NCBI RefSeq assembly: GCF_900105595.1
Contig: NZ_LT629784.1
Span: forward strand, 1,054,001-1,118,000
DNA: 64,000 nucleotides
Source: Stappia sp. ES.058
GTDB taxonomy: Bacteria > Pseudomonadota > Alphaproteobacteria > Rhizobiales > Stappiaceae
Direction: 5' to 3'
Position 1 is the stretch's first letter; every line of letters begins with the position of its first letter. The position numbers and the translations under genes are program-made. Below the pieces are notes generated by a model that had not been told where the DNA came from, did not search any database, and worked only from the letters and a program-made list of their open reading frames with translations. Positions 8,451-17,463 of the stretch are shown here, one piece after another.

Positions 8451-8900
8451 ATGTCTTTGGACGAACGGGTTAGCCAGGCGGCGGAGCGAGGGCGTAAAGA
8501 TGCGGATCATGTTCTTATGGCGCTGAAATTGCGAAAAAACCAGAGTCCGCCGCCGCCCAACGGCTGCCCGCTCAGCCACTGCATGGAGATACTGAAAGGC
8601 GCCTGGACGCCAAACGTGATTTGGCATCTTTCGGCCGGGGCACGACGGTTTTCCGAGCTTCGGCTGGATATCCCGGCAGTCTCCGCCAAGGTGCTGACGG
8701 CGAGGCTGAAGGATCTGGAGCGCAAGGGCGTCGTCCATCGCGAAGTCCGGCCGACTTCGCCGCCCTCGGTCGAATATTCGCTGACGGATCTTGGCGCAGA
8801 GTTTCTGCCGGCGATCCGGGCAATCGTCGAGGTCTCGCACAAGCTGAAGACGCGCGGGCAGTCCGGTTGTTCGCCCGCGCGCGGCGAGGCGGCGGAGTAG
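8451..8900 (+). CDS. HxlR-family transcriptional regulator
   Basis: A 149-residue winged-helix regulator. The HxlR core begins at NGCPLSHCMEILKGAWTP, where the single conserved Cys sits in the position used for redox or quinone sensing by YodB-like relatives, and continues with RFSELRLDIPAVSAKVLTARLKDLERKG and the wing VEYSLTDLGAEFLPAI. The N-terminal 30 residues are extra compared with the core; an internal ATG at 8517 is a possible alternative start. It is divergent from the GST gene, which fits control of the GST/NTF2/tautomerase row in response to electrophiles or quinones. Confidence 0.85.
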   Translation: MSLDERVSQAAERGRKDADHVLMALKLRKNQSPPPPNGCPLSHCMEILKGAWTPNVIWHLSAGARRFSELRLDIPAVSAKVLTARLKDLERKGVVHREVRPTSPPSVEYSLTDLGAEFLPAIRAIVEVSHKLKTRGQSGCSPARGEAAE

Positions 8901-8940
8901 CCCCGCCGTCCGCCGTGTTTCGTGTGTCCCTGTGCAGGCG

Positions 8941-11136
8941 TTAGCCGGTGGCCGCCGCCGCCGTCGGTGCCGCGCCGCGCGCTTTCGCCAGTTTCGTCAC
9001 CACATTGTGGATGATCCGGTGGCCGGCATCCTGATCGAGCGACATGATTGATTCGGGATGGAACTGCACGGCCGCGATGGCTTCCTCGCTGTGCTCCACC
9101 GCCATGATTACCCCGTCAGACGTTTCGGATGTGATGCGCAAGCCGTCCGGAAGGGCCTCCTTGACGGCATGAAGCGAATGATAGCGGCCGACGGTCACCG
9201 GCGACGACAGTCCGTCGAAAAGCATCGATCCCGGCTCGAAGACGACCGGTGACGGCTTGCCGTGCATCGGCACGTCGAGCTGCGCCAATTTCCCGCCAAG
9301 CGCCTCGGTGAGTGCCTGAAGTCCAAGACACACGCCGAAGATCGGCAGCGCTCGCGCACGTGCCCGGCCGATGGTGGCGGCGCAGTCGAAGTCGGACGGA
9401 CTGCCGGGACCGGGAGACAAAACAACCAGATCCGGGGCGACATCGTGGAAGACGCTGTCCGACACGGGCGAGCGGTAGGTGACGACCTCAGCACCCGTTT
9501 GGCGGAAGTAGTTCGCGAGCGTGTGGACGAAACTGTCCTCATGATCGACCAGCAGGATCTTCAGCCCCCTTCCCGGGAGGCTGGCTTCGGCGCCGACCGC
9601 GGCCGTATGGCCCTGTCCGGCTTCGCGCACGGCTGCGCGCATGGCTTCCGCCTTGAGCTCGGTTTCCGCCTCTTCCTCTTCCGGGATGCTGTCGTAGAGC
9701 AGCGTCGCCCCGGCGCGGATCTGGGCGACGCCGTCCTTGATCCGCACGGTGCGGAGCGTCAGCCCGGTGTTCATGTCGCCGTTGAACAGCACCGCGCCGA
9801 TGGCGCCGCCGTACCATGCGCGCGGGCTCTTCTCGTGGCTTTCGATGAACTCCATCGCCCAGCGTTTCGGCGCTCCGGTCACGGTGACGGCCCATGTGTG
9901 CGACAGAAAGGCGTCGAGCGCGTCGAGATCGTCGCGCAGGATGCCCTCGATGTGATCGACGGTATGGATCAGTCTGGAATACATCTCGATCTGGCGGCGA
10001 CCGATCATCCGCACGGAGCCGGGATCGCAAATCCGGCTCTTGTCGTTGCGATCGACATCGGAGCACATGGTGAGTTCCGCCTCGTCCTTGGCGGAATTCA
10101 GGAGCTTGCGGATCTGCGCCTCGTCCTCGATGGCGTTCTTTCCGCGCCGGATCGTGCCGGAGATCGGGCATGTCTCGACCCTGCGCCCGCCGGAAACGCG
10201 CACATACATCTCCGGGCTCGCGCCGACGAGATACTCCTGATTGCCCAAATTGATGAAGAAACCGTAGGGCGCGGGGTTGGTTTCCGTAAGCCGCCGGCTC
10301 ACGGCGGAGGGAGGTGCCGGGCAAGCTTCGTAAAACGTTTGTCCCGGCACCGTCTCGAACAGATCGCCGCGCTTGAAGTGATCTTTTGCCGCGCGCACCA
10401 GCTCGGCATAATCGCCGGGCACATGATCCCCGTGCCCGGGATCCCCTTGCACCGGACGATAGGGATCGGATTTGCCGTCGCGCGGCAATCCCTCGGTGCT
10501 CTCGCCGTCGACGGTGAACTCATACGTCACCACATGCGCCTTGCGGCCGTAGTGGTCGACCAGCAGGATCTCGTCGGGCAGATAGAGCACGACGTCGCGC
10601 TGGTCTTTCGGGCGCTCGAGGCTCAACTCGATCGGCTCGAACTGGAACGCCAAATCGTAGCCGAAGCCGCCGTAGAGCCCGAGATGCTCGTCGTCGCAGG
10701 CAAACAGTGTGTTGATCGCGCGAATGACGGAGAAGACGGAGGGCTGGCGCGACCGGTCCTCCTCGGTGAAGGTCCGGGTCGGTCGCGCGATGCGCATGTC
10801 CAGCCGGTCGCCGGCGCGGCTCAGGCTTTCCAGGTCGGCAAGGTCCCTGAGATGCGCCTCGACAGCCGGAAGCAGGATCTTTCCACGCGCGTTCAACGCC
10901 TCTAGCCGAACGTCGCGCCCAAGCGATTCCAGCACCAGCGGCGGATTGATCAGCGCCATGTCCCAGCGCGTGTAGCGTCCCGGATACTCATAGGATGAGG
11001 AGAAGACCGCCCCGCGCTCTGCATCCAGCCGGTCGATCCAGGGGGAGGTGCCCTTTTGGTAGTCCGCAGCCTGCACCCGTTTCGTGAGGCCGATCCCGCC
11101 CTGCGTGACAAGGCTGATGTCGCGTCCCGTAAGCAT
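8941..11136 (-). CDS. trpE(G): Fused anthranilate synthase TrpE(G)
   Basis: A 731-residue fusion of component I and the glutamine amidotransferase, the arrangement seen in rhizobia. The first 520 or so residues are the chorismate-binding TrpE part; the amidotransferase follows, with the nucleophile Cys603 in [16 protein letters not shown] and the His/Glu pair in QFHPESIM near the end. It makes anthranilate from chorismate and glutamine. The ATG at 11136 has GGAGGAAGAG upstream; a TTG further 5' is in frame but would fall inside the attenuator hairpin. Upstream lie a Trp-rich leader peptide (11271-11321) and a terminator hairpin (11192-11223), so expression is set by tRNA-Trp charging. Confidence 0.95.
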   Translation of the reverse strand: MLTGRDISLVTQGGIGLTKRVQAADYQKGTSPWIDRLDAERGAVFSSSYEYPGRYTRWDMALINPPLVLESLGRDVRLEALNARGKILLPAVEAHLRDLADLESLSRAGDRLDMRIARPTRTFTEEDRSRQPSVFSVIRAINTLFACDDEHLGLYGGFGYDLAFQFEPIELSLERPKDQRDVVLYLPDEILLVDHYGRKAHVVTYEFTVDGESTEGLPRDGKSDPYRPVQGDPGHGDHVPGDYAELVRAAKDHFKRGDLFETVPGQTFYEACPAPPSAVSRRLTETNPAPYGFFINLGNQEYLVGASPEMYVRVSGGRRVETCPISGTIRRGKNAIEDEAQIRKLLNSAKDEAELTMCSDVDRNDKSRICDPGSVRMIGRRQIEMYSRLIHTVDHIEGILRDDLDALDAFLSHTWAVTVTGAPKRWAMEFIESHEKSPRAWYGGAIGAVLFNGDMNTGLTLRTVRIKDGVAQIRAGATLLYDSIPEEEEAETELKAEAMRAAVREAGQGHTAAVGAEASLPGRGLKILLVDHEDSFVHTLANYFRQTGAEVVTYRSPVSDSVFHDVAPDLVVLSPGPGSPSDFDCAATIGRARARALPIFGVCLGLQALTEALGGKLAQLDVPMHGKPSPVVFEPGSMLFDGLSSPVTVGRYHSLHAVKEALPDGLRITSETSDGVIMAVEHSEEAIAAVQFHPESIMSLDQDAGHRIIHNVVTKLAKARGAAPTAAAATG

Positions 11137-11191
11137 GTCCGTCTCTTCCTCCGCCGCGCCGCCGGATCCCGCTTTCGCCGCCAGACATGAC

Positions 11192-11223
11192 AAAGCCGCC
11201 GGCGGGACCCCGCGGCGGCTTTT
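11192..11223 (-). terminator. trp attenuator terminator hairpin
   Basis: On the minus strand the arms AAAGCCGCC and GGCGGCTTT pair perfectly around a 13-base GC-rich loop, 56 bases before the trpE(G) ATG. The sequence GGCGGC at 11264-11269, just after the leader stop codon, can instead pair with GCCGCC of the 5' arm, giving an antiterminator. GACATTCGG inside the leader gene is also complementary to CCGAATGTC downstream of it (about 11238-11246). The U-tract is short. Confidence 0.7.
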
Positions 11224-11270
11224 CGATTTGCTTCAAGTGACATTCGGTCACACGCTGTCGATTGCCGCCT

Positions 11271-11321
11271 TCAAAGGGCGCGCCACCACCAGCCGTTGTT
11301 CAGGGTCCGAATGTCGCTCAT
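11271..11321 (-). CDS. trpL: trp leader peptide TrpL
   Basis: A 16-residue peptide, MSDIRTLNNGWWWRAL, with three consecutive Trp codons two codons upstream of a basic residue, then TGA. Tandem Trp codons just ahead of an attenuator hairpin and trpE(G) are the hallmark of ribosome-mediated trp attenuation, known for rhizobial trpE(G). Ribosome stalling at the Trp codons would free the segment after the stop to form the antiterminator. There is no strong Shine-Dalgarno sequence before the ATG. It is too short for ordinary gene finders. Confidence 0.85.
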   Translation of the reverse strand: MSDIRTLNNGWWWRAL

Positions 11322-11364
11322 GCATTTTCAGTAGCGCAAGGCGGCCGCGCGCGCAACGGAGGAA

Positions 11365-12366
11365 TCATGCCGTAAGCGGCGGGGCCGGGTTCGGGTCCTC
11401 GCTTCCATCGACCAGCCGACCCAGCCGGACGGCCGTCAGCCCCTTGTCGAGGCGGCGCGTCGGCATGATCAGCATCATGTTGTCTTCCGGTGTCACCACG
11501 GAGACCTCGCCGTCATGGGCGATCACGGTTCCGGCCCTCTCGATCACCTCGCCGCCGATGAACGGCTGGGTGAAGCGAAACGATTCCGTCGAGATCGTGA
11601 TCGGAGCGGCAATCTCGATGAACTGCTGGGGGACTGGGGCAGGACGCGAGGCGAGATACTCGGCGCCGAAGTCGGGAGCGACCGCACCCGTTGCATGAAG
11701 GAACCGCAGGCTCGTCTCGATGGCGACGTCGGCTGCCTCCGCCTCCCAATGCTGCCCGCATTCCACCAGCAGCGCATTGCGCTCGCTCGCCGGATCGATG
11801 AAGGCCGCATAGTCGCGCAGCCGTTTGCCCGCCGCATGGCCGGCATCGCTGACGACAAGCTCCGGAACGCCGATGGCCTGTGCCAGAGCGCGGCCCTTGG
11901 CGAGCGGCCCGGCCAGCATCAGCGGCGGCGTCGCGTTCTGCATCGAGTGGAGGTCCAGAAGCAGGTCGACGGTATCGAAGAACGGGCGAAGCACGCGCGC
12001 CCGCCGGCGTTCCAGCGAGGCGTCGTCATCGAGCGTTGCAGCCTGCCACAGACGGTTCATGTCCTCATCCGCCCAGCGTGAGGCAAAGGGATCGGACGTG
12101 TCGAAGCGCGCATAGGCGTCGAGATTGACGAAGACAAGCGAGAGTTTGCCCCGCACCGGCGCGACATCGTGTTTGAACAGCCAGTCGAGCGCGATCGGGC
12201 CGCAAAGCTCGTTGCCGTGCACGATGGCGGAGATTGTGACATGCGGCCCCGGCTTTCCGCTGTCGAAGGTCGTTACACCTTCAATGCCGGTGTTGCCGGC
12301 CAGATAGGGGGTGATGTCCACCTTCGAGAGTTCGACGGTGGGCGTGTCGGCGGAAACTGCTGTCAT
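11365..12366 (-). CDS. AstE/AspA (succinylglutamate desuccinylase/aspartoacylase) family metallohydrolase
   Basis: A 333-residue M14-like zinc deacylase. Zinc ligands are visible as H50 and E53 in VHGNELCG and a His in LLDLHSMQN; GHAAGKRLRDYAAF and ALLVECGQHWE are further family segments, and the C-terminal third is the small beta-domain typical of the AstE/AspA group. It removes an acyl group from an N-acyl amino acid or a related amide. It is the third gene of a leftward row LysR, ArgE-like, AstE-like, opposite a peptide-type ABC importer and an N-formylglutamate amidohydrolase, so the substrate is likely an imported N-acyl amino acid. Not astE of the arginine succinyltransferase pathway by context. 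Confidence 0.8.
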   Translation of the reverse strand: MTAVSADTPTVELSKVDITPYLAGNTGIEGVTTFDSGKPGPHVTISAIVHGNELCGPIALDWLFKHDVAPVRGKLSLVFVNLDAYARFDTSDPFASRWADEDMNRLWQAATLDDDASLERRRARVLRPFFDTVDLLLDLHSMQNATPPLMLAGPLAKGRALAQAIGVPELVVSDAGHAAGKRLRDYAAFIDPASERNALLVECGQHWEAEAADVAIETSLRFLHATGAVAPDFGAEYLASRPAPVPQQFIEIAAPITISTESFRFTQPFIGGEVIERAGTVIAHDGEVSVVTPEDNMMLIMPTRRLDKGLTAVRLGRLVDGSEDPNPAPPLTA

Positions 12367-12420
12367 GATTCGATCCGTTTGAATGCGTGCTGAAATGGTG
12401 GAAGGAAACGGTGCCGGGCG

Positions 12421-13587
12421 TCAGCCGCAGGCCTCGTCGAGGACCTTGTTGAGGAAGGCGCCGCATTTCTCCAGCTCGGAGACGGCGATGAACTCGTCCG
12501 CCTTGTGTGCCTGTTCGATGGAGCCCGGCCCGATGACGACGGTCGGCACCGCGCCGATCTCGACAAATCGGCCGCCTTCGGTTCCATAGGCGACCTTGGC
12601 GTGGTCGTTGCGCCCGGCGAGCCGTTTGGCCAGCCGCGTGACTTCCGCATCAATCTCAGTGTCGAGGCCCGGAAAGCTCGAGATCTGTTCGAAGGAAATG
12701 CCGGTTTCAGGCGCGATTGCCTGCATCTCCGGTTCGAGTTCCTCGCGGGCGTAGCGCATAACCTCGTCGACCAGCGTGTCGACGTCCTCGGCCGGCAGGG
12801 CGCGGAATTCGAAGGACAGCTCGGCCCGGTCGGGCACGATGTTGAGCGCCGTTCCGCCCTGGAGGATGCCTGTGTGCGCAGTCGTGACCGGAACGTCGTA
12901 GAGATCGTCGCTCATCCCGCTGGCCAGCGTCTTGCCCATCTCGCGGACCTTCAGTGCCAGCATGGCGGCATAGTCGACGGCGTTGACGCCCTGCGGCGCC
13001 AGCGAGGAATGGCAGGTCCGGCCCGTGACGATGGCCTTGTAGGAGCGCTTCGCCTTGTGGCCGACGATCACCTGCATTTCGGTCGGCTCGCCGACGAAAC
13101 AGGCGCGCGGCATGGCGACGGTCTCGACCAGCTTGCGGATCAGGCTTGGAACGCCCTTGCAGCCGACTTCCTCGTCGTAGGAAAAGGCGAGATGGATCGG
13201 CGCTTTCAGGTCGCGGGCCAGCATGTCGTCGACCTTGGCGAGACAGCAGGCCAAAAACCCCTTCATGTCGCAGGAGCCGCGCCCGTAGAGAAGGCCGTCG
13301 CGTTCTTCCAGCGAAAACGGGTCGCTCGCCCAGTCCTGGCCGTCGACCGGCACGACGTCGGTATGCCCTGAAAGAACGTAACCCGGCACGTCACGCGGAC
13401 CGATCGTCGCAAGCAGGTTGGCTTTCTCGCCGGTTTCGTCCGGAATGCGGGTGGACGAGACACCGCGCTTTGCCAGGAAGTCCTCGACATAGGCGATCAG
13501 GGCCAGGTTTGAATTGCGGCTGGTCGTATCGAAGGCCACGAGATCGGTGAGGATCTGCGCCGCAACGGGTCTTGCTGAGGTTAACAT
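12421..13587 (-). CDS. argE: ArgE-type M20 deacetylase
   Basis: A 388-residue M20 metallopeptidase with the ArgE pattern: LSGHTDVVPVDGQDW (first metal His/Asp), RGSCDMKGF (bridging Asp), FSYDEEVGCKG (Glu pair), FVGEPTEMQVIVGHKAK, and a dimerisation domain with CHSSLAPQGVNAVDYAA. The length fits acetylornithine deacetylase. ATG 13587 follows AAAGGAC. The gene lies 22 bp downstream of the LysR gene and 54 bp upstream of the AstE-like gene. In this setting it may act on imported N-acetyl or N-acyl amino acids rather than in arginine biosynthesis, since many alphaproteobacteria make ornithine with ArgJ. Confidence 0.85.
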   Translation of the reverse strand: MLTSARPVAAQILTDLVAFDTTSRNSNLALIAYVEDFLAKRGVSSTRIPDETGEKANLLATIGPRDVPGYVLSGHTDVVPVDGQDWASDPFSLEERDGLLYGRGSCDMKGFLACCLAKVDDMLARDLKAPIHLAFSYDEEVGCKGVPSLIRKLVETVAMPRACFVGEPTEMQVIVGHKAKRSYKAIVTGRTCHSSLAPQGVNAVDYAAMLALKVREMGKTLASGMSDDLYDVPVTTAHTGILQGGTALNIVPDRAELSFEFRALPAEDVDTLVDEVMRYAREELEPEMQAIAPETGISFEQISSFPGLDTEIDAEVTRLAKRLAGRNDHAKVAYGTEGGRFVEIGAVPTVVIGPGSIEQAHKADEFIAVSELEKCGAFLNKVLDEACG

Positions 13588-13609
13588 GTCGGTCGTCCTT
13601 TGGCGGCCG

Positions 13610-14542
13610 TCAGGCCGGGTGTGAATAGGCGTCGGCCGGGACCGCTCGGCGGGCGTGTTCGATAAACCGCTGCGCGATAGGGGTCACCTTGCCGGATGGC
13701 ATGAAAAACTGGGTGAGATAGTCCACGCGGGGTGTGAAACGGCGGAATTCCACCCCTTCTATCCGGCACTGCCCCACCGGAAAAGGGTTTACGAGGCCAA
13801 GTCCGATGCCGGATCGCACCAGTTCGCAAATGGCGATGCTGGTCGCCGTTTCGACCTTGATCTCGCGATGGATGCCGCGCTCGGCGAAGATCCTGTCGTA
13901 GACATTGCGCTGGTGAAAGCGACGGGTGAGGGCAATGAACGGTTCCCCCGCCATGTCTTCGGCCGTGATTTCCGTTTTGTCCGCGAGCCGATGGTCGGAG
14001 GGAATCGCGGCATGGGCAATGGCATGGCGGAACGGGTGCATGCGCAATCCGTCGTGGCGAATCAGGTGGTCGCTGATGCCGAGGTCGGCGTTTTCGTCCG
14101 CGACCGCCGCGGCCACCGTGGTCGACATGCCGATTTCCAGGTGAATGCTGGTCTCCGGATGTTCCTTGAGGAAACCGGCGATCAGTCCGGTCAGCAGATG
14201 GTGGCTCAGCGTGGGAGGCGCGGCGATCCGCAGCCGTTTTGCGTTGCTGTCGTCGCTGGCGGTGGTTTCCAGGCGGGCAAGCGTCGCGAAGATCGGCTCG
14301 ATCTGCTCGTTGAAGGCCAGGCCTTCCGATGTCGGCTGGATCTTGTTGCCCGAGCGATGGAACAATTCGCGTCCCAGACGTGCCTCGAGTTGCTGGATGG
14401 CGCGGCTCACTGCGGGTTGCGAGATGCCGAGCTTGTGGGCGGCTGCCGTCGTCTTGCCCTCGGTGATGACCGCCCGCAGAACTTCGAGTTCGCGAAGGGT
14501 CAAGCCGTTTCGGTGGCTGCCGTCGCCCGCGGCGCGTGTCAT
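13610..14542 (-). CDS. LysR-family transcriptional regulator
   Basis: A 310-residue LTTR. The N-terminal HTH is LRELEVLRAVITEGKTTAAAHKLGISQPAVSRAIQQLEARLG split over about residues 16-57, followed by the effector-binding domain. The ATG at 14542 has TTGAGG upstream. It is the first gene of a leftward row with ArgE- and AstE-like deacylases and is divergent from the ABC importer row at 14753. The 210-bp intergenic region is AT-rich, with TATAAT at 14618-14623 reading towards the importer, and is the obvious place for its binding sites. The effector is probably the transported amino acid derivative. Confidence 0.9.
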   Translation of the reverse strand: MTRAAGDGSHRNGLTLRELEVLRAVITEGKTTAAAHKLGISQPAVSRAIQQLEARLGRELFHRSGNKIQPTSEGLAFNEQIEPIFATLARLETTASDDSNAKRLRIAAPPTLSHHLLTGLIAGFLKEHPETSIHLEIGMSTTVAAAVADENADLGISDHLIRHDGLRMHPFRHAIAHAAIPSDHRLADKTEITAEDMAGEPFIALTRRFHQRNVYDRIFAERGIHREIKVETATSIAICELVRSGIGLGLVNPFPVGQCRIEGVEFRRFTPRVDYLTQFFMPSGKVTPIAQRFIEHARRAVPADAYSHPA

Positions 14543-14752
14543 GGAGACCTCAAGGGTAGGTATTTACGACAAGAATAGAGCTATGTTTTTTAGTTATCGT
14601 TTTTCGATTGTCCATCATATAATCGCATAATAGCCTCATGAACAAGATGAAGCCGTTCCACAAAAGAGGACGGTCGCAACCAGCCGGAGATTCATCCGAT
14701 CCCGCTCCGGCTGTTCGAAATTCCAGAGGGATACGGAGGGGAGATTTTCCTG

Positions 14753-16345
14753 ATGAAATTTACCAAGGCGCCATTGGTGTGCGCGATTTTGGGTACGGCG
14801 TGTTCCGCCGTTGCCCTGGCCGGGCCGGCCGCTGCCGAGGACATTACGATCGGTGTGGCTTCGGAGGCGACGTCCGTAGATCCGCATTTCCACAATCTCG
14901 GGCCCAACAACCAGCTGGGCTTCATGATCTACGATCGCCTGGCGAACCCCGACGAGCGTCAGAACTTCAAGCCGGGCCTTGCGGTGTCCTGGAAGCCGGT
15001 GAACCCGACGACCTGGGAATTCAAGCTGCGCGAGGGCGTGAAGTTCCACGACGGAACCGACTTCAACGCCGACGATGTGATCTGCACCTTCGAGCGCGCC
15101 CCGAATGTGCCGAACTCCCCGGCGGGCTTTTCCACCTACATCAAGGGGAAGAGCTTCGAGAAGATCGATGACTACACGGTGCACGTGAAGACTGAAGCGC
15201 CCTATCCGCTGATGGTCAACGACGTGGGCAATGTCGCGATCATATCCAACGAGACCGGCTGCGACGGCACCACCGAGGCGTTCAACTCGGGTGAAGCTGC
15301 GGCCGGAACCGGACCCTTCAAGTTCGTCGAATATGTTCCCGGCGACCGCATCGTGCTTGAGGGCAACGATGACTACTGGGGCGACAAGCCTGCCTGGGAC
15401 ACGGTCACGATCAAGCCGATCAAGTCCGGTCCCTCGCGCGTTGCAGCCCTTCTCGCCGGCGACGTCGATGTGATCAGCGGCGTGCCGACGACCGACATCG
15501 AAACGCTGAAGGCGCGCGACGACGTCACCCTGTCGCAGGGCGTGTCGAACCGCGTCATCTATCTTCACATCGACCAGTTCCGCGAGGACTCGCCGTTCGT
15601 GAACGCGAACGGCGGCGGCGACATAAAGAACCCGCTGATGGACCAGAAGGTGCGTCTTGCGATTTCCAAGGCGATCTCGCGCGAACTGATCCGCGACCGC
15701 GTCATGGAAGGGCTTTCGATCCCCGCCGGTCAGCTTCTGCCGGAAGGGTTCTTCGGAGTATCCGAAAACCTCGAGCCGGAAAGCTATGACCCCGAAGCAG
15801 CCAAGGCGCTTCTGGCGGAAGCCGGCTTGCCAGATGGCTTCGAGCTGACGATCCATGGCCCCAACGATCGCTATGTCAACGACGCCAAGATCGTCGAGGG
15901 CATTGCCCAGATGCTGACCAGCATCGGCATCAAGACGAAGGTCGAGACACTTCCGCGGTCGGTCTATTTTTCACGCGCTTCGCGTGGCGCGGAAGGCCTT
16001 CCCGAGTTCTCGCTTATTCTCGTTGGCTGGGGTGCCGGCTCGGGTGAGGCGTCTTCGCCATTGCGCGCGCTGATCGCCACTTTCGACCCGGACAAGGGAA
16101 TGGGTACCGCAAACCGTGGCCGTTATTCCAATCCTGAAGTTGATGCGGTGATCGAGGCGGCGCTCGCCGAGGTCGACGATCAGAAGCGTCAGGATCTGCT
16201 GGCCAAGGCAACGGAAATGGCGATTGCGGATCTCGCGATCATTCCGATCCACTATCAGGTCAACACCTGGGCGAGCCGCAAGGGGCTGAGCTACATCCCC
16301 CGCACGGACGAGTACACCGTCGCCTACGGTGTGGTGAAGGACTGA
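14753..16345 (+). CDS. Peptide-type ABC transporter substrate-binding protein (SBP family 5)
   Basis: A 530-residue periplasmic protein with a Sec signal peptide (residues 1-28, ending AGPAAA before EDI). The body has the family 5 hallmarks GVASEATSVDPHFHN, LREGVKFHDGTDFNADDV, AAGTGPFKFVEYVPGDRI and a C-terminal lobe rich in charged residues. ATG 14753 has GGAGGGGAG upstream. It is the first gene of a complete importer: SBP, two permeases, two ATPases, then an N-formylglutamate amidohydrolase. A hairpin follows its stop, so the SBP can be made in excess. The substrate is probably a peptide or N-acyl amino acid, inferred from the flanking deacylases. Confidence 0.9.
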   Translation: MKFTKAPLVCAILGTACSAVALAGPAAAEDITIGVASEATSVDPHFHNLGPNNQLGFMIYDRLANPDERQNFKPGLAVSWKPVNPTTWEFKLREGVKFHDGTDFNADDVICTFERAPNVPNSPAGFSTYIKGKSFEKIDDYTVHVKTEAPYPLMVNDVGNVAIISNETGCDGTTEAFNSGEAAAGTGPFKFVEYVPGDRIVLEGNDDYWGDKPAWDTVTIKPIKSGPSRVAALLAGDVDVISGVPTTDIETLKARDDVTLSQGVSNRVIYLHIDQFREDSPFVNANGGGDIKNPLMDQKVRLAISKAISRELIRDRVMEGLSIPAGQLLPEGFFGVSENLEPESYDPEAAKALLAEAGLPDGFELTIHGPNDRYVNDAKIVEGIAQMLTSIGIKTKVETLPRSVYFSRASRGAEGLPEFSLILVGWGAGSGEASSPLRALIATFDPDKGMGTANRGRYSNPEVDAVIEAALAEVDDQKRQDLLAKATEMAIADLAIIPIHYQVNTWASRKGLSYIPRTDEYTVAYGVVKD

Positions 16346-16356
16346 TCCTGTACCGG

Positions 16357-16394
16357 CGGAAGCGACCGGGGTTTCCCGGCCGCTTCCGCTTTTT
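16357..16394 (+). terminator. Hairpin between SBP and permease genes
   Basis: CGGAAGCG-A-CCGGG and CCCGG-C-CGCTTCCG pair around a GTTT loop (16357-16388), then CTTTTT. It lies 12 bp after the SBP stop and 84 bp before the permease start in the same orientation. It probably acts as a partial terminator or 3' stabiliser that raises binding-protein output relative to the membrane components. Confidence 0.75.
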
Positions 16395-16477
16395 GCAGCC
16401 AGCAGTCCGGATCCCGCATTGCGCGTTCGCTTCGTGATCGTCGCGGCCTTGAACTCCGGCCCAGGATACCCCGGACC

Positions 16478-17455
16478 ATGAGCGTTTTCATTCTTCGCCG
16501 CCTCCTGCAGAGCGCGCTCGTGATGGTCGCCATGGCCTGCATCGTGTTCTTCGGCATCCATATGGTCGGCGATCCGGTCTACATGTTCGTTTCGCCCGAC
16601 ATGGACCAGGCCGACATCGAGCAGGTCACGCGCGCACTCGGTCTCGACCGGCCGATCTGGGAGCAGTTCTGGGCGTTCTTGACCAGCGCCATCCAGGGCG
16701 ATCTCGGTCAGTCCTTCGTCTTCGGCGAATCCGCGCTGGGCCTGATCGTCCAGCGTATGCCGGCAACGCTGGAACTTGCCTTTGCGGCGCTGTTCCTGGC
16801 GGTGGTTTTCGGCATTCCGCTCGGCCTCTACGCCGGCCTTTATCCTGACAGCAAGACCTCCAAGACAATCATGGCCGGCTCGATTCTGGGCTTTTCGTTG
16901 CCCACCTTCTGGGTCGGCATCATGATGATCATGGTTTTTGCGGTGGTGCTCGGGTGGCTGCCGTCGACCGGGCGCGGGGACACCGTCGATGTGTTCGGCG
17001 TCCAGCTCTCGTTTCTGACCCTTGACGGCCTGCGGCATCTGGCGCTGCCGGCACTGAACCTTGCGCTCCTGAAGATCTCGCTCGTCATTCGCCTGACGCG
17101 CGCCGGCACGCGCGAGGCCATGCTGCAGGACTACATCAAGTTCGCGCGCGCCAAGGGGTTGTCACGCAATCGCATTGTCGGCGTGCACCTCTTGAAGAAC
17201 ATTCTCATCCCCGTGGTGACAGTGCTTGGGCTGGAATTCGGGTCACTGGTCGCATTCTCCGTCGTGACGGAAACCATTTTCGCCTGGCCTGGCATGGGCA
17301 AGCTTCTGATCGAATCCATCCAGCAGCTCGACCGGCCGGTCATCGTCGCCTACCTGATGATGATCGTCTTCCTGTTCGTCGTCATCAACCTCCTGGTCGA
17401 CATTGTCTACTCGCTTCTCGATCCGCGCGTGCGGCTCGCCGACCGCGGAAACTGA
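16478..17455 (+). CDS. ABC transporter permease, DppB type
   Basis: A 325-residue inner-membrane permease with an N-terminal membrane segment (FILRRLLQSALVMVAMACIV), a periplasmic loop containing VFGESALGLIVQRMPATLELAF, and four to five further segments. The cytoplasmic EAA loop is recognisable as YIKFARAKGLSRNRIVGVHLLKN split across residues about 212-235, ending with the P of LIPVV. It forms the translocation pore together with the following DppC-type subunit. It lies 9 bp upstream of that gene. Confidence 0.9.
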   Translation: MSVFILRRLLQSALVMVAMACIVFFGIHMVGDPVYMFVSPDMDQADIEQVTRALGLDRPIWEQFWAFLTSAIQGDLGQSFVFGESALGLIVQRMPATLELAFAALFLAVVFGIPLGLYAGLYPDSKTSKTIMAGSILGFSLPTFWVGIMMIMVFAVVLGWLPSTGRGDTVDVFGVQLSFLTLDGLRHLALPALNLALLKISLVIRLTRAGTREAMLQDYIKFARAKGLSRNRIVGVHLLKNILIPVVTVLGLEFGSLVAFSVVTETIFAWPGMGKLLIESIQQLDRPVIVAYLMMIVFLFVVINLLVDIVYSLLDPRVRLADRGN

Positions 17456-17463
17456 GTGGACCC

